Positions 38,785 to 48,614 are shown, numbered from the stretch's first letter. The stretch: DNA of 64,000 nt from Methanothermococcus thermolithotrophicus DSM 2095 (GCF_946463545.1 NZ_OX296583.1:434001-498000), one strand, 5' to 3'. Numbers and translations are program-made. The notes: generated by a model from the letters alone, not told the origin.

Positions 38785-39765
38785 ATGATAAAAACAGTGG
38801 TTGGAAGTTATCCAGTAGTTACAAAGGAACCAGAAGGGTTAATCGAGAAAATTAAGGACAAAATCGGCATGTATGATAAATACAGTTATGCCATAGAAAA
38901 AGCAGTTATTGACCAGTTGAATGCAGGTATCGATGTAGTAAGTGACGGCCAAGTAAGAGGCGACATGGTAGAAATATTTATAAACAGCATGTATGGATTT
39001 GAAGGAAAAAAGGTTGTTGGCAAAATAGAACATGTGAAGCCCATAACATTAAAGGATATAAAATACAGCTTAAACATCCTAAAAACTAAAACAAAAGGGG
39101 AACGTCATGGAAATAAAAGATCTTCAATACCTTTAACAGGTAAGGGAGTAAAGGGCATAATTACCGGACCCTGCACTATTGCATCATCCATAAGGGTTGA
39201 AAATTATTATTCAGACAATAAGGATGAAAACTTAATATATGACTTGTCTATTGCACTAAAAAAAGAAGCTGAATCAATTCAAAATTATGTTAAGATGATT
39301 CAAATAGACGAACCTATCCTCTCAACAGGACTCTATGACTTAGAAACTGCCAGAAGAGCTATCAATAAAATAACTGAGAATTTAAAAGTACCTGTTGTTA
39401 TGCACGTTTGTGGAAACGTGGTTGACATATTTGAAGATTTAAACAAGTTTAATGTAGATATACTGGACCATGAATTTGCTTCAAATAAAAAGAATTTAGA
39501 AATACTTGAATTCATTGAAAAGAAAGTAGGTTTTGGATGTATCAACACCAAATTAAAAACTGTCGAAGATGTAAGTGAAATAGAAGATTTAATAAATGAA
39601 GGAATAGAGATATTAAAGAATAATGATAATTTGAAAAATAATTTAAAGGATTCTATAATTATAGATCCCGATTGTGGTATGAGACTCCTGCCTTTGGATG
39701 TTGCCTACAATAAACTTAAAAATATGGTTCGGGCATCAGAAGCTGTTGAAAAAGAACTTCTATAG
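38785..39765 (+). CDS. metE: Archaeal methionine synthase (MetE C-terminal homologue)
   Basis: Zinc enzyme transferring a methyl group to homocysteine; archaeal versions are half the size of bacterial MetE and use a corrinoid methyl donor instead of folate. 326 residues from ATG 38785 (GGTGATCTTT). Visible: TVVGSYPVV, VSDGQVRGDMV, ITGPCTIASS, IQIDEPILS, the zinc ligands HVCGNV and later DPDCGMRLLP, and DHEFASN. It directly follows ade with 55 bases between. Confidence 0.9.
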   Translation: MIKTVVGSYPVVTKEPEGLIEKIKDKIGMYDKYSYAIEKAVIDQLNAGIDVVSDGQVRGDMVEIFINSMYGFEGKKVVGKIEHVKPITLKDIKYSLNILKTKTKGERHGNKRSSIPLTGKGVKGIITGPCTIASSIRVENYYSDNKDENLIYDLSIALKKEAESIQNYVKMIQIDEPILSTGLYDLETARRAINKITENLKVPVVMHVCGNVVDIFEDLNKFNVDILDHEFASNKKNLEILEFIEKKVGFGCINTKLKTVEDVSEIEDLINEGIEILKNNDNLKNNLKDSIIIDPDCGMRLLPLDVAYNKLKNMVRASEAVEKELL

Positions 39766-39816
39766 TTGCATTAAAAATGCAGCAAAATGCACCTTAAAAA
39801 TTTTGAGGAGAATAAA

Positions 39817-41190
39817 ATGCACCTTAAAAGGAAATTATGGGGATTTTTGATATTGATCTTCTTTCTCGGTTCTTTGAATTTTAGTAATGCCATTGTATTC
39901 GAAGACTACAACGTCGTATGTGAAATAGATCAAAATAACAAGATCCACGAAACCATAATTCTGAAGATATACAATGATGACTCTGAGGAAATTAAAGACA
40001 TAACATATATTGTTCCCCAGGAAATTAGTGATTTGGTTATCGAGTCAGATAAAGGTGTCAAATCTTACTCATCGGTTTCCAACGATGGCTCAACAGAAAT
40101 TACTATTGTACTAGAACAACCAATAAAAAAAGGGGAAAGGGGAGTAATAAAAATCGAATTTAATAGTGATATAGTATGGGATAAACTGGGAAAGAAATTA
40201 CTATCCATGAGTGTCCCAGCAGTTCCTTCAAATTTCTCGATGTCTATAAAATTACCACCAGGTGCGGCAGTAGTTTCTCCAGCAGAAGGATTACTTAGTA
40301 TAACTCCTCAAGATTATGTTATTGATACCGATGGAAAGAGAATTTTCATAAAGTGGGAAAGGGAGCTCGATGGTACTGAGAAATACTTTACAACAACAGT
40401 AACTTATGTAGTATTAACTCCGGAAGGCCAAAACCAAAATATACTTTATTTCATAATTGGTGGCTTGGTTTTATTTTCAGGATTTTTAATAATAAGACAC
40501 ATTAGGAATAACAGAAGAAACAAAAAAGAAATTTATGAATTGAACTCCCAAATAGAGCTCCTGCATAAGGAGTTGGAACTATTAAATGTAAATTTAGCCA
40601 ATAAAGAAAAGGAAATTAGAAGACTGGAAGAAATAAATGAGCTCATCGTAGATGAATCAGAAGATCTAAAGAAAAAAATAGATAATTATGAGAGTAAAGT
40701 TGAAAAATTAAATTCCGAAATAGAGGATCTACGAACAAACTGTGAAAAGGAAAGGGAAAAGAACAATGAACTAACCGATAAACTAAAAAAAGAAATTAAG
40801 GAAAAAGAGGAAAAAATAAAAGAATTGATCAACTGTAGAAATTTAATTGAAGAATATCAAAAAGAAATAAAAACATTAAGTGAAAAATTGAAGGAAAAAG
40901 AAGAACAGATAAAGATCTTAAAAAAGAAAATCGAAGATTACGAGAAAAATAGAAGCGAAACACTGATGAATATACTTACAGATGAAGAAAAAATGATAAT
41001 TGGACTAATAAAAGAACATGGTGATATAACACAGAAAGACCTTGTTGAAATAACCGGAATGACCAAGCCAAAAATTTCAAGAATGGTGTCTGACCTTGAA
41101 CAGAGGGGAATAATAAGAAAGGTCAAAATAGGCAGAATAAACAAGATAGTCATATCTGACGACTTCAAAGGTGATTGTTATGGACCATAA
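39817..41190 (+). CDS. Membrane-spanning winged-helix regulator with extracytoplasmic domain
   Basis: 457 residues from ATG 39817 (GAGGAG upstream). A signal peptide (LWGFLILIFFLGSLNFSNA) is followed by a beta-rich outer domain (about 30-210), one transmembrane helix (ILYFIIGGLVLFSGFLII), a 160-residue coiled coil and a C-terminal MarR-like winged helix (DEEKMIIGLIKEHGDITQKDLVEITGMTKPKISRMVSDLEQ). This layout suggests a one-piece sensor that reads a signal outside and binds DNA from the membrane. The upstream ATG at 39787 belongs to a duplicated AAAATGCACCTTAAAA. The next gene starts inside this one. Confidence 0.75.
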   Translation: MHLKRKLWGFLILIFFLGSLNFSNAIVFEDYNVVCEIDQNNKIHETIILKIYNDDSEEIKDITYIVPQEISDLVIESDKGVKSYSSVSNDGSTEITIVLEQPIKKGERGVIKIEFNSDIVWDKLGKKLLSMSVPAVPSNFSMSIKLPPGAAVVSPAEGLLSITPQDYVIDTDGKRIFIKWERELDGTEKYFTTTVTYVVLTPEGQNQNILYFIIGGLVLFSGFLIIRHIRNNRRNKKEIYELNSQIELLHKELELLNVNLANKEKEIRRLEEINELIVDESEDLKKKIDNYESKVEKLNSEIEDLRTNCEKEREKNNELTDKLKKEIKEKEEKIKELINCRNLIEEYQKEIKTLSEKLKEKEEQIKILKKKIEDYEKNRSETLMNILTDEEKMIIGLIKEHGDITQKDLVEITGMTKPKISRMVSDLEQRGIIRKVKIGRINKIVISDDFKGDCYGP

Positions 41191-42202
41191 GAATATTTTA
41201 TTAATTATTTTTTTGATTTTTTTATCCAGTTTAACCCCCAATACTGCTATCAAAATAGGCGAAAAGCCTTCATTGTCGAATGTTGTTATTATCACTAATG
41301 AAAACTGGCCAGATTATATAACTGCAGTTGACTATGCCCATATTTCGGGAGGAATTATACTTCAAACGGATGGAGACCGATTAAATCCTGACGTGGAAAA
41401 TATAATAAAATCCGTGAATCCTGAAAAAATAGTTATTGTGGGCGGCCACTTGGCTGTTTCAGAAGATGTTGAAAATGATTTAATGCAATATGGAAATGTA
41501 ATAAGAGTTTGGGGAACTGATAGAATAAAAACCAATGAACAACTACTAAAAACATACATAAATGATCCAAATGACTCTGAAAGGTTATGTATTGTTAACG
41601 GATATAAATTTAATGAAGTTGTAACGGTTTCAAATGATTATGTTCCAGTCTATGGACTTATATTGGTTTTAGATCCTGGAAATACCATTAGAGTTTATGA
41701 AAATGACCGCGTTAAAATATACACTTCAAATAGATACTATGGAAAAAAATATTTTGGCACATATAGAAAAAATCAAATTCGAGAAATTCCTGGCAAAATA
41801 GTGATATTGGAAAAAGCTGATGTGAATTCAAAATACTGCTATAATCCCGATATATGTGAATTTGGATATACCAAGGCCAACATAAGCACTAGCACAGATG
41901 AAGGAATTCTAATAACTAAAAATACTCCAGCGGCATTATTACTGTCAAAGTACTTAGATATACCAGTTATTACCGCTGGAAAAACTGTAATCTACCTTGA
42001 GGATGATCCAATTAAAAGTAGTATAACTGTTGCAGTGGATATTTTAGTCCTTAAAAAAACTAAAGAGCTCTACAGAATAAATGGCGGGGATTTTGATCAG
42101 GCATTAGATGAGGCAAAAACTCAGTTATGGTCTAAACAAATACCTGTTGAAAAATATAATATTCCCTATAGATACGCTAAAAAGTATGTAGAAAATAATT
42201 AA
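41180..42202 (+). CDS. Secreted protein with cell-wall-binding-repeat-2-like domain
   Basis: 340 residues from ATG 41180 (GGTGATTGTT), overlapping the regulator gene by 11 bases. An N-terminal signal peptide (ILLIIFLIFLSSLTPNTA) precedes a CWB2-like unit: KIVIVGGHLAVSEDVENDL, GNVIRVWGTDRIKTNEQLL; the pattern partly recurs later (PAALLLSKYLDIPVITAG). In bacteria such repeats attach proteins to the wall; here the likely target is the S-layer or glycans. Coupled expression with the regulator suggests it supplies or modifies the signal. Confidence 0.7.
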   Translation: MDHKNILLIIFLIFLSSLTPNTAIKIGEKPSLSNVVIITNENWPDYITAVDYAHISGGIILQTDGDRLNPDVENIIKSVNPEKIVIVGGHLAVSEDVENDLMQYGNVIRVWGTDRIKTNEQLLKTYINDPNDSERLCIVNGYKFNEVVTVSNDYVPVYGLILVLDPGNTIRVYENDRVKIYTSNRYYGKKYFGTYRKNQIREIPGKIVILEKADVNSKYCYNPDICEFGYTKANISTSTDEGILITKNTPAALLLSKYLDIPVITAGKTVIYLEDDPIKSSITVAVDILVLKKTKELYRINGGDFDQALDEAKTQLWSKQIPVEKYNIPYRYAKKYVENN

Positions 42203-42230
42203 ATTATTATATTCCAATTCAGGTGATTCT

Positions 42231-43016
42231 ATGCCTTATTTAGTATTAATCAGACATGGCGAAAGTATATGGAACAAATTAAATCTTTTCACAGGGTGGG
42301 TGGATGTTCCATTAAGTGAAAATGGACTAAATGAAGCTATAAAAGCCGGGGAGCTCCTAAAAAATTATAAATTTGATATCGCACATACCTCGGAATTGAT
42401 AAGGGCTATGCAGACGCTTATGATAGTGATGTCAAAAAACATAGCTTCAGGATTTCCTAAAATTGAACACGAAAGCGGCAAGATGAAAGATTGGGGGAAA
42501 ATATATGATAATCTAGACAAAATTCGAGAAATTTCAGACTCACAAATCGAAGATTCATCGGAAAATGGAAAAAATTATCTCCCAGTCTATAAGTCGTGGC
42601 GATTAAATGAACGGTATTATGGAAAACTCCAAGGTATAAACAAGGATGAAGCTAGTAAGATTTACGGAAAGGAAAAAGTCTTTTTATGGAGGAGAAGTTA
42701 CGATATTGCCCCTCCCGGTGGAGAATCCCTTAAAGATACCTCTAAAAGAACCGTACCATACTTTAAAGAAAACATAATACCTGAGCTCCAAAAGGATAAA
42801 AACATAATAGTTTCGGCTCATGGGAATAGTTTAAGATCCATAGTATCATATATCGAAAACTTAAGTACTGAAGAGATCCCAAAACTTAACATTCCTACAG
42901 GAGTACCTCTTTTTTACAAGTATGACGTTCAAGAAGAGAAACTTGAAAGGATAGGCTATTTAATTAAAAAAGACAGTTTTATAAATGACTTAGATTACGA
43001 ATCTCATACAATATAA
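42231..43016 (+). CDS. 2,3-bisphosphoglycerate-dependent phosphoglycerate mutase-like protein
   Basis: Histidine-phosphatase fold, 261 residues. The phosphohistidine is His9 in [38 protein letters not shown] and [16 protein letters not shown] are dPGM hallmarks, and SAHGNSLRS holds the second histidine. An extra segment of about 25 residues precedes [10 protein letters not shown]. Methanogens normally use the unrelated ApgM enzyme, so this may be a laterally acquired or specialised enzyme. AGGTGATTCT precedes the ATG. Confidence 0.85.
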   Translation: MPYLVLIRHGESIWNKLNLFTGWVDVPLSENGLNEAIKAGELLKNYKFDIAHTSELIRAMQTLMIVMSKNIASGFPKIEHESGKMKDWGKIYDNLDKIREISDSQIEDSSENGKNYLPVYKSWRLNERYYGKLQGINKDEASKIYGKEKVFLWRRSYDIAPPGGESLKDTSKRTVPYFKENIIPELQKDKNIIVSAHGNSLRSIVSYIENLSTEEIPKLNIPTGVPLFYKYDVQEEKLERIGYLIKKDSFINDLDYESHTI

Positions 43017-43029
43017 TGTGGTGAACCCT

Positions 43030-44139
43030 ATGAAAATACTGATTTCGGTGTGTGGCGAAGGGTTTGGTCACACGACAAGATGCATTGCAATAGGGGAGGA
43101 ATTATCAAAAGAACACGACGTAAAATTCATAGCTTACGGCAAAAGTAAGAACTTCATAGAGATGTCTAATTATGAAGTTTTTGAAACCTATCCTGAGATA
43201 AAACTAACAGGGAATAATGGAAAGTTCGATATTAAAAAGAGTATATTTAATAAAGATTATAACCCTGCAAAAGCCGTAAAAAGAGAGGTAGAAATAATAA
43301 AAACCTACGATCCAGATGTGATTATATCGGACTGTAAATATAGTACAGTTATGGCATCGAAATTTTTAAAAAAACCGTACTATATTATAACAAATCAAAA
43401 TTACACTAAAACTAATAAAAAAGAGAGAATTATTATTTATCCGGTTATGGAACTGTTAAATATTATAAATAAATCTGCTGAAAGGGTTATTATTCCAGAT
43501 TTACCTTTACCCTATACCATATGCGAATATAATTTAAAAGCAATTGATAATTTAGTATTCGTTGGTCCCTTAATTAGATATTCCCTGTACGATGAATCTA
43601 ACAAATTTGAGCCCAATAAAAGTAAGAATGACAATTCTAGGGATTATATTCTATGCGTAATAGGCGGTTTTGAGTATAGATTTAGAATACTAGAGCTATT
43701 AAACAAAATAGCAGAAAAGAAAAATTTAAAGGTAAAAATGGTTTGTGGTAGCCATGAGGTCGCAAAAAAACTGAATAAAATAAAATCTAAAAACGTAGAA
43801 ATTATACCTTTAGTTACCGATATGGAGGACTTGATAAAAAACTGCTCTTTTATAGTGTGCCATGGAGGGCATTCTACACTCATGGAAGCCATAAGTTTTG
43901 GAAAACCTATTGTAACTATTCCTGATTTGGATCATCCAGAACAGGAAAATAATGCTAAGAAGATAGATGAATTGAAATGTGGAATAGCATTATCGCATAA
44001 GGATTTGGACAACAAACTTGAAGAAGCCCTGGATGAAATCCAGAACAATAAAATATACTTTAAAAACGCTGAAAAATTGAAAAATCTTTGTAAAAAATAT
44101 AATGGGAGAAAAAATATAAGAAAAGAAATTTGTGTATGA
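43030..44139 (+). CDS. Glycosyltransferase (MurG/UDP-glucuronosyltransferase-like)
   Basis: GT-B fold, 369 residues from ATG 43030 (GGTGAACCCT). N-terminal [21 protein letters not shown] is the glycine-rich acceptor lobe; the C-terminal lobe has the nucleotide-sugar site [26 protein letters not shown] followed by DHPEQENNA. The gene pair glycosyltransferase-cofD is also found in Methanocaldococcus. Sugar and acceptor are unknown. Confidence 0.8.
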   Translation: MKILISVCGEGFGHTTRCIAIGEELSKEHDVKFIAYGKSKNFIEMSNYEVFETYPEIKLTGNNGKFDIKKSIFNKDYNPAKAVKREVEIIKTYDPDVIISDCKYSTVMASKFLKKPYYIITNQNYTKTNKKERIIIYPVMELLNIINKSAERVIIPDLPLPYTICEYNLKAIDNLVFVGPLIRYSLYDESNKFEPNKSKNDNSRDYILCVIGGFEYRFRILELLNKIAEKKNLKVKMVCGSHEVAKKLNKIKSKNVEIIPLVTDMEDLIKNCSFIVCHGGHSTLMEAISFGKPIVTIPDLDHPEQENNAKKIDELKCGIALSHKDLDNKLEEALDEIQNNKIYFKNAEKLKNLCKKYNGRKNIRKEICV

Positions 44140-44289
44140 TGATTTAATCGTTTGGCGAATAATCGATATATTATAATATACTTTCAAAATAAATTAAACA
44201 AAACCATAAATCAACCGATAGTTTTAAGAATTTAATAGAGTTAAGTTTAACCCCTAGTGCAACCAATATAAATATTATAAGGTGTAGTA

Positions 44290-45288
44290 ATGAAAGTAAC
44301 TGTTTTATCTGGAGGAACTGGGACCCCAAAATTAATACAGGGTTTAAAAAACATATTACATGAAGAAGACATTTCGGTAATAGTAAATACTGGAGAAGAT
44401 ACTTGGGTAGGGGACCTATATATTTCTCCCGATGTGGATACTGTTCTCTACACATTTTCAGATCTTATAAATGAGGAAACATGGTATGGAATAAAAAATG
44501 ATACTTTTCACTGCCATGAACAGTTGAAAAAACTGGAGTATGATGAATTTCTTAGAATAGGGGACAGAGATAGAGCTCTTAAAATGCATAAAACCCATCT
44601 CATTAAAAATGGTTATAAGTTATCAGAGATCATAGAGATGGAGAGAAAATTATTAGGTATTAAGGCGAAAATATACCCAATGACAGATGATCATGTAGAA
44701 ACCAAAATCTTAGCATTGGACAAATCCGAAGATAAACAAAAATCACAAAGTGATTTTTGTAGCTCTCCGATTGAACAAAACCTTCAGTTTTGTAGCTCTC
44801 CGATTCTCCTAAAATTTCATGATTTCTGGATTAAAAGAAGAGGTAATGTTAATGTTTTAGATGTTATCTATGAGAATTCAAATTATGCAGGAGTTGTCGA
44901 AGCTGCATTAAATGATATCGAAAATAGTGATTTTGTTTTGATAGGTCCGTCTAATCCCATAACTTCCATAGGACCAATTTTAAGTATTAAAGATATTAAA
45001 AAGGCACTTATGGACAAAACTGTTTTTGTCGTTTCTCCAATAGTTGGGGAAAGTGCCATTAGCGGTCCAGCAGGGATGTTGATGAATGCAAAGGGGTATG
45101 ATGTGGATGTTGTTGGAGTTTATGAATTTTATAAAGACATAGTAGATACTATGATCATAGACAATATCGATAAAAATAAAAAAGATAGAATAGGGTGTGA
45201 AGTCATAACCACAAATACTATTATGAAGGGGTTAAATGATAAAGTAAATTTGGCAAAAGATATTATAAAATGCTTTGATGAAATATAA
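44290..45288 (+). CDS. cofD: 2-phospho-L-lactate transferase with palindromic-element insertion
   Basis: Joins the lactyl-phosphate moiety to Fo in coenzyme F420 synthesis. 332 residues against about 305-311 in relatives. Conserved: VLSGGTGTPKLIQGL, VNTGEDTWVGDLYISPDVDTVLY, RIGDRDRALKMHKT, IYPMTDDHVETKI, HDFWIKRRG, IGPSNPITSIGPIL and SPIVGESAISGPAG. Between VETKI and HDFW lie about 26 extra residues (146-172) that include the peptide FCSSPI twice; they are encoded by two tandem palindromic elements. The catalytic segments on both sides are intact, so the enzyme, needed for methanogenesis, is presumably active. Confidence 0.94.
   Translation: MKVTVLSGGTGTPKLIQGLKNILHEEDISVIVNTGEDTWVGDLYISPDVDTVLYTFSDLINEETWYGIKNDTFHCHEQLKKLEYDEFLRIGDRDRALKMHKTHLIKNGYKLSEIIEMERKLLGIKAKIYPMTDDHVETKILALDKSEDKQKSQSDFCSSPIEQNLQFCSSPILLKFHDFWIKRRGNVNVLDVIYENSNYAGVVEAALNDIENSDFVLIGPSNPITSIGPILSIKDIKKALMDKTVFVVSPIVGESAISGPAGMLMNAKGYDVDVVGVYEFYKDIVDTMIIDNIDKNKKDRIGCEVITTNTIMKGLNDKVNLAKDIIKCFDEI
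44736..44805 (+). repeat. Two tandem palindromic elements in frame inside cofD
   Basis: Unit 1: perfect hairpin ACAAAAATCAC-aaa-GTGATTTTTGT (44736-44760) followed by AGCTCTCCGATTG. Unit 2: ACAAAAC-cttca-GTTTTGT (44775-44793) followed by AGCTCTCCGATT (44794-44805). The shared TTTTGTAGCTCTCCGATT occurs twice. Unit 2 starts with ATTGAACAAAA, read Ile-Glu-Gln-Asn, the same bases and phase as in the acylphosphatase-like gene. Confidence 0.9.
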
Positions 45289-45416
45289 AATTGTGAATAA
45301 GCCATTAGAAAATCAATTATGTTCTAAATTTATTTAAAAAATTATTATTAAATATTTATAGTACTTCAAGAATGATAATGTATGAATCATAATAAAATTA
45401 GACATAACAACCCATA

Positions 45417-45440
45417 GGATGATAGGATGATAGGATGATT
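45417..45440 (+). repeat. Triple short repeat over the arfA ribosome binding site
   Basis: The 8-base unit ATAGGATG occurs three times in a row just before and over the arfA start codon, so three AGG ribosome-binding cores and three ATGs are in reach; only the last ATG (45435) is in the arfA frame. Confidence 0.5.
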
Positions 45441-46235
45441 CAAATAACGGTTATACAGATAGACAACTATGGACCATGGACTGTTACCCCAAAACCAAGA
45501 AGAGAAAGCGATTTACAAGCATTGCAATCAAGATTATACAGTGATTTGAACCTGCAATTTGGTGCCCATAAAGGGCTTGTATTCTATACAAGATTCGACA
45601 ACTTAATTGCAATAACAAATGGCATAGATTTAACAACTCACAAAAGAATTCAAGACAGTATTAAAAATAGATATCCATTTACAGTTAGCATGGTAATAGC
45701 TTCAGCAGAAACTCCGTATGAAGCTCAGAAATTGGCTACTGAAAAACTTCAAGAACATGGTAGTGCTCAAGATGAATATAGAAAAGAGATTTTAGATGTT
45801 GCAAATGAATTTGTGATGAATGGATATGTCCAATTGGCACACGTTGATATTAACAACATCACCAAGACATTAACCGATGTAGAAAATGCCTACGACATAT
45901 ATTTAAATGTTCATGAAGTGCAGTTGAAATTAATAAAGGGATTAAAGAAGTACAACTCAATGGGATTTTTTATCGGTGGAGACAACTTTATGTGCCCATG
46001 TAATGGAATGACTGAGAATGATTTTTTAAATATGTTTGATGATATCGTAGATTCTTGTGGCGTAGAATTGAAAGCTGGAATAGGTATTGGAAAAACCGCC
46101 GAAGATGCTTCAAATCTTGCAGATGTTGGGTTGGAGCTCATAAGGGATGGAAAAACCAAAAGTCCTGTATGTACACTCAAACAAGATGGTGAGAATAGTA
46201 AAAAAACAGCTTACAATTACATGTGTCCAATATAA
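45435..46235 (+). CDS. arfA: GTP cyclohydrolase III
   Basis: Opens GTP to 2-amino-5-formylamino-6-ribosylamino-4-pyrimidinone phosphate, first step of archaeal riboflavin and F420 (Fo) synthesis. 266 residues: two ferredoxin-like lobes, [25 protein letters not shown] at the start and the cyclase-like [12 protein letters not shown] in the second lobe; [10 protein letters not shown] carries metal-binding acidic residues. Followed 54 bases later by the Dus-like gene, an arrangement also seen in Methanocaldococcus. Confidence 0.95.
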   Translation: MIQITVIQIDNYGPWTVTPKPRRESDLQALQSRLYSDLNLQFGAHKGLVFYTRFDNLIAITNGIDLTTHKRIQDSIKNRYPFTVSMVIASAETPYEAQKLATEKLQEHGSAQDEYRKEILDVANEFVMNGYVQLAHVDINNITKTLTDVENAYDIYLNVHEVQLKLIKGLKKYNSMGFFIGGDNFMCPCNGMTENDFLNMFDDIVDSCGVELKAGIGIGKTAEDASNLADVGLELIRDGKTKSPVCTLKQDGENSKKTAYNYMCPI

Positions 46236-46289
46236 CATAGAGAGCATTAAACAAGAAAACCTGTATTTATTCAATTTGGCGGGGGTCAT

Positions 46290-47078
46290 ATGGAACAGCA
46301 AGTATTGAATAAAAATAATATAAATAAAATAGTTTTGGCTCCAATGGCCGGAATAACTGACGGGGATTTTTGTAAAAAACTAGGCACTGGTTTATTTGGT
46401 ATCGTCACTATCGGGGCATATAATTTAGATGAGGAAACTTTAGTAGCCAGTGAAAAAATTGCTAAAAGAGGCAGAAAAGAGTTTGTTTATAACTTGAATG
46501 ATTTTGAAGAATTGATTGTATCTGAAATAAAAAAGGCAAAGGAAAGTAGAGCTCTTGTTTCGATAAATATAAGGTTTATAGATATAGATAAAAGTTTGGA
46601 TAGAATAAAAACCATTGGAAAACACGCCGATATAATTGAATTAAACTGCCATTGTAGGCAGAAAGAAATTACAGATTTAGGTATTGGTCAAGAGCTCTTA
46701 AAAAAAGAAAACAATGAAAGATTAAAAAACTTTTTAGTTAAAATATCGGACTTAAATCTAAAAACTCCTATTTTTCTAAAGGTAAGGGCCAACTATGTTA
46801 GTGTCGCTGAACTAATATACAACTTAAACTGCGTGAAAGATTATTTCCATGGGATACACATAGATTGTTTTAATCCTGGCAAAGACTATGCCGATTTGGA
46901 TTATTTAAAAGCCATGCGAAACAACTTTAAAGATAAAATTATTATTGGAAACAACTCAATAAGATCCATTGGAGATGCAAAAAATATGCTTAAATATGCC
47001 GATTTTGTTTCAGTTGCACGATGTGTTTTGAGTGGAAATGTAGAATGGATTAAAGAATTCAATAGAACGCAGATATAA
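46290..47078 (+). CDS. Dihydrouridine synthase-like TIM-barrel flavoprotein
   Basis: 262 residues. N-terminal VLAPMAGITDGDFCKKL, ELNCHCRQKEITDLGIGQELL and IIIGNNSIRSIGDAKNMLKYADFVSVARCVL match the Dus/DHOD-like FMN barrel. It lacks the C-terminal helical tRNA-binding domain of real Dus proteins, so tRNA may not be its substrate. GGGGGTCAT precedes the ATG. Its place after arfA may point to a flavin or pterin link, which is speculative. Confidence 0.75.
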   Translation: MEQQVLNKNNINKIVLAPMAGITDGDFCKKLGTGLFGIVTIGAYNLDEETLVASEKIAKRGRKEFVYNLNDFEELIVSEIKKAKESRALVSINIRFIDIDKSLDRIKTIGKHADIIELNCHCRQKEITDLGIGQELLKKENNERLKNFLVKISDLNLKTPIFLKVRANYVSVAELIYNLNCVKDYFHGIHIDCFNPGKDYADLDYLKAMRNNFKDKIIIGNNSIRSIGDAKNMLKYADFVSVARCVLSGNVEWIKEFNRTQI

Positions 47079-47165
47079 TTTTTTACTCTTTTTAAATATA
47101 TTAGTTTATATACAAATAACCCCAAACTAATTTTAGCTTTTTTAAACATCAGGGGTGGGCATTTA

Positions 47166-48596
47166 ATGAAAAAATTATTAATGGGTGTATTTTTAGTTTT
47201 TGCAGTTGTAGCTTTAACCGGCTGTGTAGATGAATATTTAGGACTATCTTTGGAAGATGTCAATCCAGAAAAATTTATTGTTGAAAAAGGAGAGGTTCAT
47301 TATTACAAATGGGATGTAAATTCAGAGAAAATGCGTTTAAAATTCCAAATAGAGAGCGATGAACCAATCGATATATTTATTGTTCCAACAGACGAAAATT
47401 TGAATAATTTGCAAAATGGGAAAAAGTTCCAATACATTCCAGAATTATCAAGAGAAAAAACATTATCATTTAGTGGAGAAGGAACGACCTTAAATTCATC
47501 CCATTTGGTAATTGTCAATTATGGAAATAAGGATGCAAAGGTATCACTTAAAAGTTTAGTATTAGAATGTTATGAGGGGGAAGAAACATTAAAATCAGAT
47601 ATTCATAATCCCCTAAAATTTATTTCGAAAGAGGTAAGTTTTAACACCTCAACTACTTATTATGGACCATATCCATTAGCATTTTACAATACCCATTATG
47701 AACTTGGAGAGCCGGATATAACATTTAATATAATCAATAATGGAGATAAGCCAGCAACCATAAAACTCACATCTGAATATCAAGGATATAGTAACAAAGC
47801 AGTAACAACAGAAACAATGGATCCAAAAGAAACAAAAGAGATAAATCAAACAATTCCCTTAATAAAAGATAAAATAGAAAAAATAAAGACCAAAACAAAA
47901 TTCAGTTTACATTATACAATTGAGTATGATAACAATGGGGAATGGAAAACTCACGACGAACAAACTGTAATGATTGACGTCTATCCCATGGATACAATGT
48001 TATGGGCAATTAAAGACGATAATGGAAATTATATCCTAATGAATGAATATATTGCGGTCTTTGTAGTTCCAAAAGATGAAAGCATCATGGAAGTGTTAAG
48101 TAAAGCAAAAGAATATCATCCTGAGAGAAGTTTAAGTGGTTATCAATCAGAAGATGTTAATTCACAAGTTAAGGCAATATATGATGCATTAAAGTATGAT
48201 TATAAAGTTAGTTATATAGATGTGTCAAATGCCTATGGAAAAGATGTAGTTCAGAAAGTACGATTACCAAAAGAGTCATTGAAACTTAAATCTACAAACT
48301 GCATTGATGGATCAGTATTATTCGCCTCAGCTATTGAAGCTTTAGGGATGCGTCCATACATTATTATACTTCCCGAACATGCATTTGTTGCATGGGATAT
48401 TGATGAAAACGGAGCATATGGTATTGTAGCATTAGAAACTACTATGGTTGGAAATGCTAACTTCGAAGAAGCTTTAAATGAAGGTAACCGAGAGCTCGAG
48501 GAAAATTGGGATGTATTAATTGATGATGACCCATGGAATGGGCAAATAATCGATATAAAAGAGTGTAGAGAACAAGGAATACTACCAATGGAATAA
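47166..48596 (+). CDS. Lipoprotein with C-terminal transglutaminase-like (papain-fold) domain
   Basis: 476 residues. Signal peptide with lipobox ALTGC (Cys20) anchors it outside. Residues 40-270 look like two beta-sandwich domains; 290-450 resemble a transglutaminase core with Cys379 in TNCIDGSVLFASAIEALGMRPYI, His405 in EHAFVAW and a candidate third residue Glu424 in VALETTMVG. Such archaeal domains are thought to be proteases or cross-linking enzymes at the cell surface. AGGGGTGGGC lies before the ATG. No operon partner. Confidence 0.75.
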   Translation: MKKLLMGVFLVFAVVALTGCVDEYLGLSLEDVNPEKFIVEKGEVHYYKWDVNSEKMRLKFQIESDEPIDIFIVPTDENLNNLQNGKKFQYIPELSREKTLSFSGEGTTLNSSHLVIVNYGNKDAKVSLKSLVLECYEGEETLKSDIHNPLKFISKEVSFNTSTTYYGPYPLAFYNTHYELGEPDITFNIINNGDKPATIKLTSEYQGYSNKAVTTETMDPKETKEINQTIPLIKDKIEKIKTKTKFSLHYTIEYDNNGEWKTHDEQTVMIDVYPMDTMLWAIKDDNGNYILMNEYIAVFVVPKDESIMEVLSKAKEYHPERSLSGYQSEDVNSQVKAIYDALKYDYKVSYIDVSNAYGKDVVQKVRLPKESLKLKSTNCIDGSVLFASAIEALGMRPYIIILPEHAFVAWDIDENGAYGIVALETTMVGNANFEEALNEGNRELEENWDVLIDDDPWNGQIIDIKECREQGILPME

Positions 48597-48614
48597 ACTC
48601 AATATTAATTATAA

